DNA of 41,828 bases from Alphaproteobacteria bacterium (lineage in GTDB: Bacteria > Pseudomonadota > Alphaproteobacteria > Bin95): positions 1-41,828 of the forward strand of contig JAJDYL010000171.1 in the NCBI GenBank assembly GCA_022825195.1, in the 5' to 3' direction. Made by a program: the position numbers and the translations under genes. Below, one piece after another: positions 7,903-15,673 of the stretch (position 1 is its first letter; every line of letters begins with the position of its first letter). Under the pieces are notes generated by a model, which worked only from the letters and a program-made list of their open reading frames with translations, made no database searches and was not told where the DNA came from.

Positions 7903-9104
7903 ATAGCGGGCGGCTGCCCGAGAACATCATGCATTTCGGCCGGGTGCTGCGCACCGCCGGCCTGCCGGTCGGTCCGGACCAGGTGCTGAAGGCGATCGAG
8001 GCGGCGTCCGCCGTCGATGTGGCCGACCGGGCGCAATTCTACTGGGCGCTCCATGCCGCGCTGGTCAACCGGCGCGGCCAGCGCGAACTGTTCGACCAGG
8101 CGTTCCACATTTTCTGGCGCAATCCGCGCCTGCTGGAGCGGATGATGTCGCTGGTGGTCCCGACTTCCAGCGTCGATACCGGGCCGGAAGAGTCCGAGCC
8201 GCTGGCGCGCCGGCTGGCCGAAGCGCTGACGCCCGAGCAAACCGGGCTTCGCGAGCGGGAGGGGGATGAGGAGGTCGAAATCCGCGCCGAGCTCACCTGG
8301 TCGGACCGCGAGGTGCTGCGCGCGATGGATTTCGAGACCATGTCGCTGGCCGAACAGGAAGCGGCGAAGCGCGCCATGGCGAAGATGCGCCTGCCGCTCA
8401 AGCCCTTGCCCGCAAGGCGCCTCCGCCTGCATCCGAGGGGAAGGCGGCCGGACCTGCGGGCCACGCTGCGCGGCGCCATGCGCACCGGAGGAGACTTCGT
8501 GTCGCTCCGGCGCAAGCGCCGCCTCAGGCGCCCGCCGCCGCTGGTCGTGATCTGCGACATTTCCGGGTCGATGGCCCGCTACTCGCGAATGCTGCTGCAC
8601 TTCATGCACGCCGTGACCAACGACCGCCAGCGGGTGCATTGCTTCCTGTTCGGCACGCGGCTGACCAACGTCACCCGCCAGCTTCGGCAGAAGGATGTCG
8701 ATGCCGCGCTCGGGGGCGTCGCGGAGGCGGTCGAGGACTGGTCCGGCGGCACGCGCATCGGCGCCTCGCTCAGGACTTTCAACCGGCTCTGGTCGCGCCG
8801 GGTGCTGGGGCAGGGAGCCGTGGTGCTGCTCATCAGCGACGGGCTCGACCGCGACTCGGGCGAGGGCCTCGCGGTCGAGATCGAACGCCTGCACAAGTCC
8901 TGCCGGCGGCTGGTCTGGCTCAATCCGCTGCTGCGCTACGAGGCCTATGAGCCGCGCACGCGCGGCGCGGCGGCGCTGATGCCGCATGTTGACGAATTCC
9001 GGCCGGCGCACAATCTGGATAGTCTTGCGGACCTGGCCGCCGCGCTCGGGCGCGAGCCGGCCCGCCGGCAGGAGGGAGTAAGCGAATGGCTGACGCGGCT
9101 GTAG
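7899..9104 (+). CDS. coxE: VWA domain protein, CoxE family
   Basis: A 401-residue member of the CoxE family (VWA domain containing CoxE-like), partner of the preceding ATPase in maturation of molybdenum hydroxylases. The N-terminal helical part contains NIMHFGRVLRTAGLPVGPDQ, typical of the family; the von Willebrand factor A domain occupies about residues 195-380 with an intact MIDAS metal site DISGS (VVICDISGSMARYSRM), a GGTRIG loop and ISDGLDRDSG. A basic linker (RRLRLHPRGRRPDLRATLRG) precedes the VWA domain. ATG at 7899 overlaps the upstream stop by four bases, and its own last 19 bases overlap the next gene, so the set is one transcription unit. Confidence 0.9.
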   Translation: MNSGRLPENIMHFGRVLRTAGLPVGPDQVLKAIEAASAVDVADRAQFYWALHAALVNRRGQRELFDQAFHIFWRNPRLLERMMSLVVPTSSVDTGPEESEPLARRLAEALTPEQTGLREREGDEEVEIRAELTWSDREVLRAMDFETMSLAEQEAAKRAMAKMRLPLKPLPARRLRLHPRGRRPDLRATLRGAMRTGGDFVSLRRKRRLRRPPPLVVICDISGSMARYSRMLLHFMHAVTNDRQRVHCFLFGTRLTNVTRQLRQKDVDAALGGVAEAVEDWSGGTRIGASLRTFNRLWSRRVLGQGAVVLLISDGLDRDSGEGLAVEIERLHKSCRRLVWLNPLLRYEAYEPRTRGAAALMPHVDEFRPAHNLDSLADLAAALGREPARRQEGVSEWLTRL

Positions 9105-9421
9105 GCGAAGCGGACGCGATCCTGGACAGGGCGGCGGCCTGGGCGGCGGCCGGCCGGGGCGTCGCGCTCGCCACGGTGGTGAAGACCTGGGGCTCGTCGC
9201 CGCGCGCGGTCGGCAGCCAGCTCGTGGTGGACGATGCGGGCGCCTTCGAGGGCTCGGTCTCGGGTGGCTGCATCGAGGGCGCGGTCGTCACGGAGGCCCG
9301 CCGCACCATCGAGGACGGCGAGCCGCGCCTGCTCGATTTCGGCGTGAGCGACGAGGAGGCCTGGGAAGTCGGGCTTGCCTGCGGCGGGTCGATAGAGGTG
9401 TTTGTCGAGAAGCTGGCATGA
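9086..9421 (+). CDS. XdhC/CoxI family protein, N-terminal half as a separate gene
   Basis: A 111-residue protein equal to the XdhC_CoxI N-terminal domain. The family delivers or inserts the (often sulfurated) molybdenum cofactor into xanthine dehydrogenase-like and CO dehydrogenase-like enzymes. The conserved core is visible as LATVVKTWGSSPRAVGSQL followed by GSVSGGCIEGAVV, the latter containing the family's invariant glycine/cysteine stretch, and LACGGSIEVFVE near the end. In many bacteria this domain and the Rossmann-like C-terminal domain form one chain; here the stop at 9421 overlaps the start of the second half (ATGA). The start ATG at 9086 has an AGGAGGG ribosome site inside the end of coxE. 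Confidence 0.9.
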   Translation: MADAAVGEADAILDRAAAWAAAGRGVALATVVKTWGSSPRAVGSQLVVDDAGAFEGSVSGGCIEGAVVTEARRTIEDGEPRLLDFGVSDEEAWEVGLACGGSIEVFVEKLA

Positions 9422-10095
9422 AGGCGGAAACACTGGCCCGCCTGCGGGCCGCCCGCAGCGAACGGCGGCCGGTGGCGCGCGTCGTGGCGCTCGATGGCAG
9501 CGTGGATGCGGTCGTGGAGGACGGCGGGGGACCGTTGCCGGAGCCGGTGCTGGACGTCGCGCGCGCCGCGCTGAAGCAGAACCGCAGCCATGATTTCGAG
9601 CATGAAGGCGGGCGCTGGTTCGTGCAGGTCTTCAACCCGCCGCTGCGGCTGATCGTCGTGGGCGCGGTGCATATCTCGCAGCCGCTGATCGGGATGGCCG
9701 GAAGCCTCGGCTATGACGTCACGCTGGTCGATCCGAGGGGCGCGTTCGCGACCGCGCAGCGCTTTCCCGATGTCGCGATCTGCGACGAGTGGCCGGACGA
9801 TGCGCTGGAGGCGCTCGGCGTGGACGGGCGCACGGCCGTGGTGACGCTCACCCACGACCCCAAGCTGGACGATCCGGCGCTGCATGTGGCGCTCCGCTCC
9901 GAGGCGTTCTATGTCGGCGCGCTCGGCAGCCGCAGGACGCACGCAAAGCGGGTCGAGCGGCTGGTCGAGGCCGGGTTCGACGAAGCCGCCATCGGGCGTA
10001 TCCGCGCGCCCATCGGCCTCGATCTGGGGGGGCGGGCGCCCGCCGAGATCGCGCTCGCCATCGCGGCGCAGATGACGGAGGCGCTCTACCGATGA
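9418..10095 (+). CDS. XdhC/CoxI family protein, Rossmann-fold C-terminal half
   Basis: A 225-residue partner of the preceding gene. Residues about 70-215 form the XdhC C-terminal Rossmann domain: LRLIVVGAVHIS stands where most homologues have a GAGHVA-type nucleotide-binding loop, followed by DVTLVDPRGAFATAQRFP, TAVVTLTHDPKLDDPAL, FYVGALGSRRTHAKR and IRAPIGLDLGGRAPAEIA, all typical. The N-terminal ~65 residues are less conserved and may dock to the partner. Its ATG overlaps the upstream stop and its own stop overlaps the next start, so the stoichiometry of the two halves is probably fixed by coupled translation. The V for G change in the glycine loop is a small oddity. Confidence 0.9.
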   Translation: MKAETLARLRAARSERRPVARVVALDGSVDAVVEDGGGPLPEPVLDVARAALKQNRSHDFEHEGGRWFVQVFNPPLRLIVVGAVHISQPLIGMAGSLGYDVTLVDPRGAFATAQRFPDVAICDEWPDDALEALGVDGRTAVVTLTHDPKLDDPALHVALRSEAFYVGALGSRRTHAKRVERLVEAGFDEAAIGRIRAPIGLDLGGRAPAEIALAIAAQMTEALYR

Positions 10096-11687
10096 GGTTC
10101 GGGCCGATCCCGCTCAAGGACGCCGGGGGCGCATTGCTGGCCCACTCGATCCGGGTGGAGCGGGCGGTGTTCCGCAAGGGGCGGGTGCTGTCGGCGGCGG
10201 ACCTGGCCGTGCTGGCGGAAGCGGGCATCGAGACGGTCACGGCGGCACGGTTCGAGCCGGGCGACATGGACGAGGACAGCGCGGCCGCGGCCATTGCGGC
10301 GGCCGTCGCCGGGGAGGGGCTGGAAGTCGCCGCGCCGTTCACCGGGCGCGTCAACCTGTTCGCCGAGGCGCGCGGCGTGCTGACCGTGGATGCGGAACGG
10401 GTGGACCGGCTGAACCTGCTCGACGAGAGCGTGACCCTGGCAACGCTTCCGCCTTACAGCCCGGTCGAACGCCGGCAGATGGTGGCGACGGTGAAGATCA
10501 TTCCCTTCGCAGCGCCGGCCGATGCCGTCGGGCGGATCGAGGGCCCGCTGATGGCCGTGCATCCGCTTGCGCCGAAGCGGGTCGCGCTCATCCAGACCGA
10601 ACTGCCGAGCATCAAGCCGAGCGTGCTCGACAAGACCGTGGAGATCACCCGCCGGCGCGTCGAGGCGCTGGAGGGGGAGCTGGTCGGCGAGCGGCGGTCC
10701 GACCACGAGGAAACGGCGCTCTCCGGGGCTATCGGCGAGAGCCTGCGGGAACGCCCGGACATCCTGCTGATTGCCGGCGCCTCGGCCATCGTGGACCGGC
10801 GCGACGTGCTTCCGGCCGCCATCGAGGCGGCGGGCGGGGAGATCGAGCATTTCGGGATGCCCGTCGATCCCGGCAACCTGATCCTGATCGGGCGGATCGG
10901 CGGCGTGCCGGTCATCGGCCTGCCGGGCTGCGCGCGCTCGCCCAAGGCGAACGGGTTCGACTGGGTGCTCCAGCGTCTCGCGGCGGGGCTGGAGGTCGGC
11001 CGGCGCGAAATCATGTCCATGGGCGTCGGCGGCCTGCTGGTCGACATTCCGACCCGGCCCCAGCCGCGGACCCGAAGCCGTGCCGCCGCGGAGCCGCCCC
11101 GCCTGCCGCGCATCGCAGCCCTGGTGCTGGCCGCCGGCCAGTCCCGGCGCATGGGGCCGGCGAACAAGCTGCTGGCGGAGGTGGACGGCACGGCCATGCT
11201 CCGGCGGGCGCTGGACGCCGCGCGGGCCTCCCAGGCGGCCTCCGTGCTGGTGGTGACCGGGCACGAGCGGGAGCGCATCGAGGCGGCGGTCGACGCCCCG
11301 ACGGTCCACAATCCCGACTATGCGGACGGGCTGTCCACCTCGCTCGCCGCAGGCATCGCGGCCCTGCCCGAGGATATCGACGGGGCGGTGGTGCTGCTGG
11401 CCGACATGCCCTTCGTCTCGGCCGCGCACATCGACCGGCTGATCGCGGCCTTCAATCCGGTGGAGGGCCGGTCGATCTGCGTGCCGACCTTCAACGGCAA
11501 GCGCGGCAACCCCGTGCTCTGGGGCCGGGAGCTGTTCGCGGAGATGGGCGGTATTTCCGGCGATGTCGGCGCCAAGCACCTCATCGGCGCGAACGGGGAC
11601 CTGCTCGTCGAGGTGCCCATGCCGGACGAGGGCGTGCTGCGCGATGTCGATACGCCCACCTCCCTCGCCAGGGCCCGGTCGGGTTAG
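10092..11687 (+). CDS. molybdopterin-binding domain fused to MobA/MocA-like nucleotidyltransferase
   Basis: A 531-residue fusion involved in late molybdenum cofactor chemistry. Residues about 1-335 resemble the MoeA/CinA-type molybdopterin-binding fold (PLKDAGGALLAHSI at the start; IPFAAPADAVGRIE, DHEETALSGAIGE, LLIAGASAIVDRRDVLP, GMPVDPGNLILIG further on). After a proline/arginine linker (~320-338) the C-terminal part is an NTP_transf_3 domain with the signature LVLAAGQSRRMGPANKLL, then DADMP-type LLADMPFV and GKRGNPVLW, as in MocA, which makes molybdopterin cytosine dinucleotide for CO/xanthine dehydrogenase-type enzymes. ATG at 10092 overlaps the XdhC stop. Cytidylyl versus guanylyl specificity cannot be settled, but the cox/xdh neighbours favour cytidylyl. 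The stop overlaps the convergent small gene by three bases. Confidence 0.9.
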   Translation: MRFGPIPLKDAGGALLAHSIRVERAVFRKGRVLSAADLAVLAEAGIETVTAARFEPGDMDEDSAAAAIAAAVAGEGLEVAAPFTGRVNLFAEARGVLTVDAERVDRLNLLDESVTLATLPPYSPVERRQMVATVKIIPFAAPADAVGRIEGPLMAVHPLAPKRVALIQTELPSIKPSVLDKTVEITRRRVEALEGELVGERRSDHEETALSGAIGESLRERPDILLIAGASAIVDRRDVLPAAIEAAGGEIEHFGMPVDPGNLILIGRIGGVPVIGLPGCARSPKANGFDWVLQRLAAGLEVGRREIMSMGVGGLLVDIPTRPQPRTRSRAAAEPPRLPRIAALVLAAGQSRRMGPANKLLAEVDGTAMLRRALDAARASQAASVLVVTGHERERIEAAVDAPTVHNPDYADGLSTSLAAGIAALPEDIDGAVVLLADMPFVSAAHIDRLIAAFNPVEGRSICVPTFNGKRGNPVLWGRELFAEMGGISGDVGAKHLIGANGDLLVEVPMPDEGVLRDVDTPTSLARARSG

Positions 11688-11884
11688 CGGGCAGCGCGCC
11701 TATTCGGCGGATGCAGGCGTCCTTCGATCCGCGCCACCCGCTCGGCAATGCTGTGCAGTTCATTGCGTATGTCCGTCAGGCCGTCGTGTACAACGAGCCA
11801 TATCGCGCCGAAACCGATTACGAACGCAGGAACCAGAACCGCGGCCAGGGGAAGCGCGGCCTCGATCAGTTCATTCAAACCCAT
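11684..11884 (-). CDS. small single-pass membrane protein, unknown function
   Basis: A 66-residue protein with one clear hydrophobic helix (about residues 9-32, around LAAVLVPAFVIGFGAIWLVV) followed by an amphipathic, charged helix that could form a coiled coil (DIRNELHSIAERVARIEGRL) and a basic tail. ATG at 11884 is chosen over an earlier start at 11914 because a GAGGG ribosome site lies just upstream and it begins right before the hydrophobic region. No family is recognised. The gene converges on and slightly overlaps the molybdopterin gene, so shared function is not implied. Confidence 0.65.
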   Translation of the reverse strand: MGLNELIEAALPLAAVLVPAFVIGFGAIWLVVHDGLTDIRNELHSIAERVARIEGRLHPPNRRAAR

Positions 11885-11988
11885 GTCCCTCGTTCTCCGG
11901 CGCTCGGCAGTCATGGGAAAGTCGGCGAAGGCACGGGACGAGCATGGAAGCTGAACGGCCGCGAATCAACCGTCCGCAAGCGCTCGGG

Positions 11989-12236
11989 CTACCGCGCGGG
12001 CGCATAGACGAAGCCGTCCATCAGCCGCCGCGCCGTGCGATAGACGACGGCGCGCTCGGCATGGGGCTGTTCGCCGCCGGAGACCTCGGCGGCCACGAGC
12101 GCGACGCCGGAGGGATGGCCGATGCGGACGCCGCGCGGAACGCGGCGAACATCGCGAATGGCGGCGTCGGCGCCGCCGTCGCTTCCCCGGGCCGCACGGC
12201 TCGCTTCATGCACCAGCGTGCCCTCCATGCGGGTCG
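11989..12236 (-). pseudogene. C-terminal stub of a PrpF-family isomerase
   Basis: The minus strand here encodes RMEGTLVHEAS, then RIGHPSGVALVAAEVSGG and HAERAVVYRTARRLMDGFVYAP followed by a stop at 11989, which is nearly the same as the last ~65 residues of the intact PrpF-like protein ending at 12994. About 15 additional residues sit between the first two blocks, so it derives from a diverged paralogue rather than a fresh copy. The first ~300 residues of the enzyme are missing; similarity ceases around 12236, where the sequence changes to an unrelated, partly AT-rich stretch leading to an IS630-type gene. Probably non-functional. Confidence 0.75.
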
Positions 12237-12539
12237 GACCGGGCCCAGCGCGGCGATGCGGGGTCGCAGGCAGCTTTTCCTTGAAATAATCCCTAGATGT
12301 TCTATATTTGTATCGAGCACGACTACACCGGAGCCCGTGAGGCCATGACCTGAACGACTGGCGGCGGCTTGCGCCGCACTCGATGCAAAGCTGGAACGCC
12401 GGCGGCCGGGGGGCCGGGTGGCGGCGGGCAGGTGTGTGCGCGGCGCAAGCGGCTCGCAGTCGGGTTCGGTGGAAACGGGCCGTTGGTCGCAATCGGGTTC
12501 GTCAGGCGCGAGAGCGGAGATGGAAGGGGAAGAAACGGG
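12237..12539. other. 300-base spacer with promoter-like motif and direct repeats, no gene
   Basis: No convincing gene is present. The left part changes abruptly to AT-rich sequence at 12275-12320. The right part is GC-rich and includes two near-identical 14-mers, CGCAGTCGGGTTCG at 12455-12468 and CGCAATCGGGTTCG at 12488-12501, 33 bases apart (about three helical turns), just ahead of the helix-turn-helix gene. Confidence 0.5.
12281..12308 (+). promoter_or_regulatory. promoter-like sequence ahead of the IS630-type gene
   Basis: TTGAAA (12281-12286), 16 bases, TATATT (12303-12308): a good sigma-70 match on the plus strand inside a short AT-rich patch. It points towards the helix-turn-helix gene 230 bases away, and may belong to an insertion-sequence fragment rather than the host. 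Confidence 0.45.
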
Positions 12540-12980
12540 ATGACGGATGGATCGACGGGCGCCCCGGCGGGCGATTTGCGGCGGCGCCAGCAGGGCCGGG
12601 CGGTGAGCGAGGACATGCGCCGCCATGCCGTGGCGGCGGTGCTGCATGAGGGCATGAGCAGACAGGCGGCAGCGCGGCGGTTCGGCGTGTCGGCGAGCAG
12701 CGTCGCGCTGTGGGTCCGGCGCTATCGGGAGCGCGGTGACCTGCGGCCCGACAAGCAGGGCGGCAGTGCTTCGCGGATAGAGCCGGAGCGCGGGCGCATC
12801 CTCCGCATACTGGCGGCGCGGCCGAATCTGACCATGTACGAGTTGCGCGACGCGCTCGCTGCGGAAGGCGCGTCATTTCATCCGGCTACGGTGCAGCGCT
12901 TCCTGGAGCGCCACGGCCTGGACCTGAAAAGCCGCCGCGCCGCCCGCGTCCCCCGTCGCAGCCGGCAACGCGCCCGATAG
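12540..12980 (+). CDS. IS630-family transposase N-terminal helix-turn-helix protein (orfA-like), no catalytic part
   Basis: A 146-residue protein matching the N-terminal DNA-binding half of IS630-family transposases. MRRHAVAAVLHEGMSRQAAARRFGVSASSVALWVRRYRER is the first helix-turn-helix (about residues 24-65), and the second winged-helix part contains RILAARPNLTMYELRDALAAEG and VQRFLERHGL. The expected DDE catalytic domain does not follow in any frame: the protein ends with an arginine-rich tail and a PrpF gene begins 14 bases later on the opposite strand. It is therefore a truncated insertion sequence, or a domesticated DNA-binding protein. ATG at 12540 follows GGAAGGGGAAGAAACGGG, which includes a plausible ribosome site. 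Confidence 0.75.
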   Translation: MTDGSTGAPAGDLRRRQQGRAVSEDMRRHAVAAVLHEGMSRQAAARRFGVSASSVALWVRRYRERGDLRPDKQGGSASRIEPERGRILRILAARPNLTMYELRDALAAEGASFHPATVQRFLERHGLDLKSRRAARVPRRSRQRAR

Positions 12981-12993
12981 GCCCGCCCGCCCG

Positions 12994-14121
12994 CTACCTC
13001 CCGGGGGCATAGACGAAACCGTCCATGAGGCGGCGCGCCGTGCGGTAAACGACGGCGCGCTCGGCGTGCGGCCCGGCCCCGCCGCCGGAGACTTCGGCCG
13101 CCACGCGCGCAATGCCGGAGGGATGGCCGATGCGGATGTCGCCGCCGCCGGATGCGCCGCTCGCTTCGTGAACCAGCGTGCCTTCCATGCGGGCCGCGAC
13201 GCCGAGGCAGAGCGCGGCCGTCAGCGGCACGGCGCGGTGGGGGCGGCCGACGGAAATCATCCGCGCCGAGAGGTCCATGTCCGCCGGCCCCAGGCGGTCG
13301 CCCGAAAGCGTCTCGAAGGCGGTTGGCGGCGCGACCATGCCGACCTTGGGGATGCTGCCCGGCACCGGGTCGAGGCCGGCGGCTTCCCCGGCGGCGCGGC
13401 GCACGGCGTCGAGCAGCGCCAACGCGCCGGCGTCGCCTTCGAGCATGGCGGGAGTCTCGACGCCGGAAAGGCCGATATCCGCCGCGCGGACGAAACAGCA
13501 GAGATTGGCGGCATCGACGATGGAGACGTCCAGGGCGCAGGCGCCGGGAATGTCGAGCCGGTCCACCGGCCGCCCCGTCGGCAGGAGGCTGCCGGTGCTG
13601 GCGCCGCCGGGCTCCAGGAAGTCGAGGCGCACCGGGGCGCCGGTGCCCGCCACCCCCGGCAGGGAGAAATCGCCGTTGACGGCCGCGCGCCCGTCCTCGA
13701 CCGGGAAGCGGGCATGGATCATGCGGGCGGTGTTGGTGTTGTGGATGCGGACCACGGCCTCGCCGCCGCCCGCGGAAACCAGCCCCTCGTCCACCGCGAA
13801 CGGCCCCATGGCGGAGGACATGTTCCCGCAATTGCCGGAGATGTCGGCCTCCGCCCGGTCCACGGCGATCTGGAAGAAGGTGTAGTCGATATCCGCGTCC
13901 GGCCGGCTCGGCGGGCCTACGACGCAGACCTTGGAAAGCGAGGAGATGCCCCCGCCCATGCCGTCGAGCTGGCGGCCGTTCGGGTCCGGGCTGCCCATGG
14001 CTGCGCAGAAGAGTTCCGGCCACCGTTCCCGGTCCGCCGGCAGGTCGCGCGCGTGGAAGACGAGAGCGTTGGAGGTGCCGCCGCGCATGAAGGCGGCCGG
14101 CAGGCGTGTCTGAGCGGTCAT
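12994..14121 (-). CDS. PrpF-family isomerase (methylaconitate/4-oxalomesaconate isomerase-like)
   Basis: A 375-residue member of the PrpF protein family, diaminopimelate-epimerase-fold enzymes that shift double bonds in tricarboxylates such as 2-methylaconitate (methylcitrate cycle) or 4-oxalomesaconate (gallate/protocatechuate 4,5-cleavage). Diagnostic segments are AAFMRGGTSNALVF at the N-terminus, QLDGMGGGISSLSKV, and ISGNCGNMSSAMGPFAV, which supplies one active-site cysteine; the C-terminal AERAVVYRTARRLMDGFVY is also conserved. The start ATG at 14121 gives normal family length. No prpC, prpD or acnD is adjacent, so the substrate is open; a PrpB-like lyase lies 12 kb away and a ring-cleavage dioxygenase 5 kb away. 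A stub of a paralogue lies downstream. Confidence 0.85.
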   Translation of the reverse strand: MTAQTRLPAAFMRGGTSNALVFHARDLPADRERWPELFCAAMGSPDPNGRQLDGMGGGISSLSKVCVVGPPSRPDADIDYTFFQIAVDRAEADISGNCGNMSSAMGPFAVDEGLVSAGGGEAVVRIHNTNTARMIHARFPVEDGRAAVNGDFSLPGVAGTGAPVRLDFLEPGGASTGSLLPTGRPVDRLDIPGACALDVSIVDAANLCCFVRAADIGLSGVETPAMLEGDAGALALLDAVRRAAGEAAGLDPVPGSIPKVGMVAPPTAFETLSGDRLGPADMDLSARMISVGRPHRAVPLTAALCLGVAARMEGTLVHEASGASGGGDIRIGHPSGIARVAAEVSGGGAGPHAERAVVYRTARRLMDGFVYAPGR

Positions 14122-14148
14122 GGCGTCATTGTAGCCGGGCGGCGGCGC

Positions 14149-14862
14149 TCATGCGCGCCCGGATTCCGTCTCGATCTCCCGGCATGCCCGCTCGATCCGT
14201 TCCTCCAGAAGGGCCATGAAGGCGCGGCGGTCCATGCCGGGCGGGATCGGCTCCAGGAAATCGAGCCGGATCGTGCCGGGGCGCATGCGGAAGCCGCGCC
14301 GGCTCCAGTGGCGTCCGGAATTGAGCGCAACGGGCACGACCCTGGCCCCGGTTTCCCGGTAGAGCGCGGCGATGCCGGGGTGATAGGGGCGGCGCTCGCC
14401 CGGCGCCACCCGCGTGCCCTCCGGGAACACCACGAGCTGCGCGCCGTTCTCCAGCGCGGCCCCGGCCTCCTGCACCATATGGCGAAGGGCGGAGGCGCCG
14501 CCCTTGCGGTCCACGGCGATCTGCCCTGCGCGGCGGAAATACCAGCCGACGCCGGGGACCGACAGCAGTTCCCGCTTCACCACATAGACCGGGTCCGGCA
14601 GCAAGGCCGCCAGTACCAGGGTCTCCCACGCCGACTGGTGCTTGGCCGCGACGATGCTGCCGGGCCCCGGCAGGGAGCCGCGAACCTCGTGCCGGATGCC
14701 TGCGATCGACCGCAGCAGGAAGACCGTGACGCGACCCCATACGGCTCCCGCCCGGCGCGCCGCGCGGCGCGAGGCGAACAACGCCGGCGACAGCAGGAAG
14801 ACAAGCAGGGCGGTGGCAGCGACGAAACCCGCTGCGAAGAGCGCCGAGCGGAGCATCGTCAT
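14149..14862 (-). CDS. plsC: 1-acyl-sn-glycerol-3-phosphate acyltransferase
   Basis: A 237-residue lysophosphatidate acyltransferase that makes phosphatidic acid at the inner membrane. An N-terminal hydrophobic segment (about residues 5-30) anchors it. The acyltransferase motif is KHQSAWETL, that is HX4E where the textbook motif is HX4D, a variant common in alphaproteobacterial PlsC proteins; motif III is FPEGTRVAPGE and the GVGWYFRRAGQIAVDR segment is also typical. ATG at 14862 overlaps the stop of the YdcF gene (ATGA), so the two are co-translated. A second in-frame ATG two codons later is possible. The family is about 240-260 residues long. Confidence 0.9.
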   Translation of the reverse strand: MTMLRSALFAAGFVAATALLVFLLSPALFASRRAARRAGAVWGRVTVFLLRSIAGIRHEVRGSLPGPGSIVAAKHQSAWETLVLAALLPDPVYVVKRELLSVPGVGWYFRRAGQIAVDRKGGASALRHMVQEAGAALENGAQLVVFPEGTRVAPGERRPYHPGIAALYRETGARVVPVALNSGRHWSRRGFRMRPGTIRLDFLEPIPPGMDRRAFMALLEERIERACREIETESGRA

Positions 14863-15464
14863 CCGTCGTTCCCGGCAGGCCCGGACCGGCCTGCGAGACC
14901 GTCCAGCGCCATGGCGATCAGGAATTTGTGGTACGCGCGCAGCAATATCTCCCGGGTGCCCGGCCAGCGCCACCACCGCTCCAGCTTCAGCGTTTCCGGA
15001 ACGACCGGGTGCGCCAGCATCTCGACGCCGGGTGCGGCCTGGCGGAGCAGGTGGAGCGCGCGCGGCAGATGGTAGGCCGCGGTCACGATGCGCAGGCTGC
15101 GAGCCTTCCTGTCCGCTGCCCAGGCCGCGACCTCGGCGGCATTGCCGACGGTGTCCCGTGCGGTGCGCCCGAGTTCGATGCAGCAGGCCGGTTCCTCGTT
15201 CGCACCGTGTCCCGAGAGCTCCAGCAGGCGGGCTGCGGTAACGCCCTCGCCGACGCCGGAGACGAACAGAACCGGAGCCCGGCCTTCGACCAGCAGCCGC
15301 ACGCCTTCCGCAACCCGGTCGGCCCCGCCCGTCAGCACCACGATGGCGTCGGTCTTTCGAGCGGGCGCCTCGGGCCGGTCCGGCAGCGTCTCGACAAACC
15401 GCAGGAGCCCGCCCGCCCAAGCCGCGACGAGAAGCAGCAGGACGACGACGATGCGGACCGTCAA
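14859..15464 (-). CDS. YdcF/DUF218-family membrane-anchored protein
   Basis: A 201-residue DUF218 (YdcF/ElyC-like) protein. It starts with a hydrophobic anchor (residues about 3-24) and the conserved fold begins with DAIVVLTGGADRVAEG, followed by VLFVSGVGEG, ELGRTARDTVGNAAEVAAW and SLRIVTAAYHLPRA, all standard. Relatives are implicated in cell-envelope metabolism, but the precise reaction is unknown. It overlaps plsC and is the first gene of this leftward pair; in many alphaproteobacteria the same pair follows ftsE-ftsX, which are not seen here. A promoter for this gene was not clearly identified in the 209-base divergent spacer. Confidence 0.85.
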   Translation of the reverse strand: MTVRIVVVLLLLVAAWAGGLLRFVETLPDRPEAPARKTDAIVVLTGGADRVAEGVRLLVEGRAPVLFVSGVGEGVTAARLLELSGHGANEEPACCIELGRTARDTVGNAAEVAAWAADRKARSLRIVTAAYHLPRALHLLRQAAPGVEMLAHPVVPETLKLERWWRWPGTREILLRAYHKFLIAMALDGLAGRSGPAGNDG

Positions 15465-15607
15465 CGCCGGCCCGGCGGTCGCACCGCCCCGCGACGGACC
15501 CGGCCGGTTCCGCCGGTCAGTCCGGGTTTCGCCGTGCGCAGAACGCGGTTACGGTGAAAAACCCGGCCTGAAATACGGCATTTGCCTGTCGGCACCTGGC
15601 GTTTACC

Positions 15608-15636
15608 TTGATTCGGGCTGGCCGGCAGCCTATACA
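15608..15636 (+). promoter_or_regulatory. sigma-70 promoter for the zinc-ribbon gene
   Basis: TTGATT at 15608-15613 and TATACA at 15631-15636 are separated by exactly 17 bases, one of the best promoter matches in this GC-rich window. It reads into the MJ0042 zinc-ribbon gene 38 bases further on. Confidence 0.65.
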
Positions 15637-15673
15637 AATTTTCCCTGCCGTTAGGGGATTCAGAGGCACCTGC

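Noticed and set aside
5389..11687. Idea that the cox-like genes form a full CO dehydrogenase cluster
   Set aside because: No coxM, coxS or coxL reading frame is present in the window.
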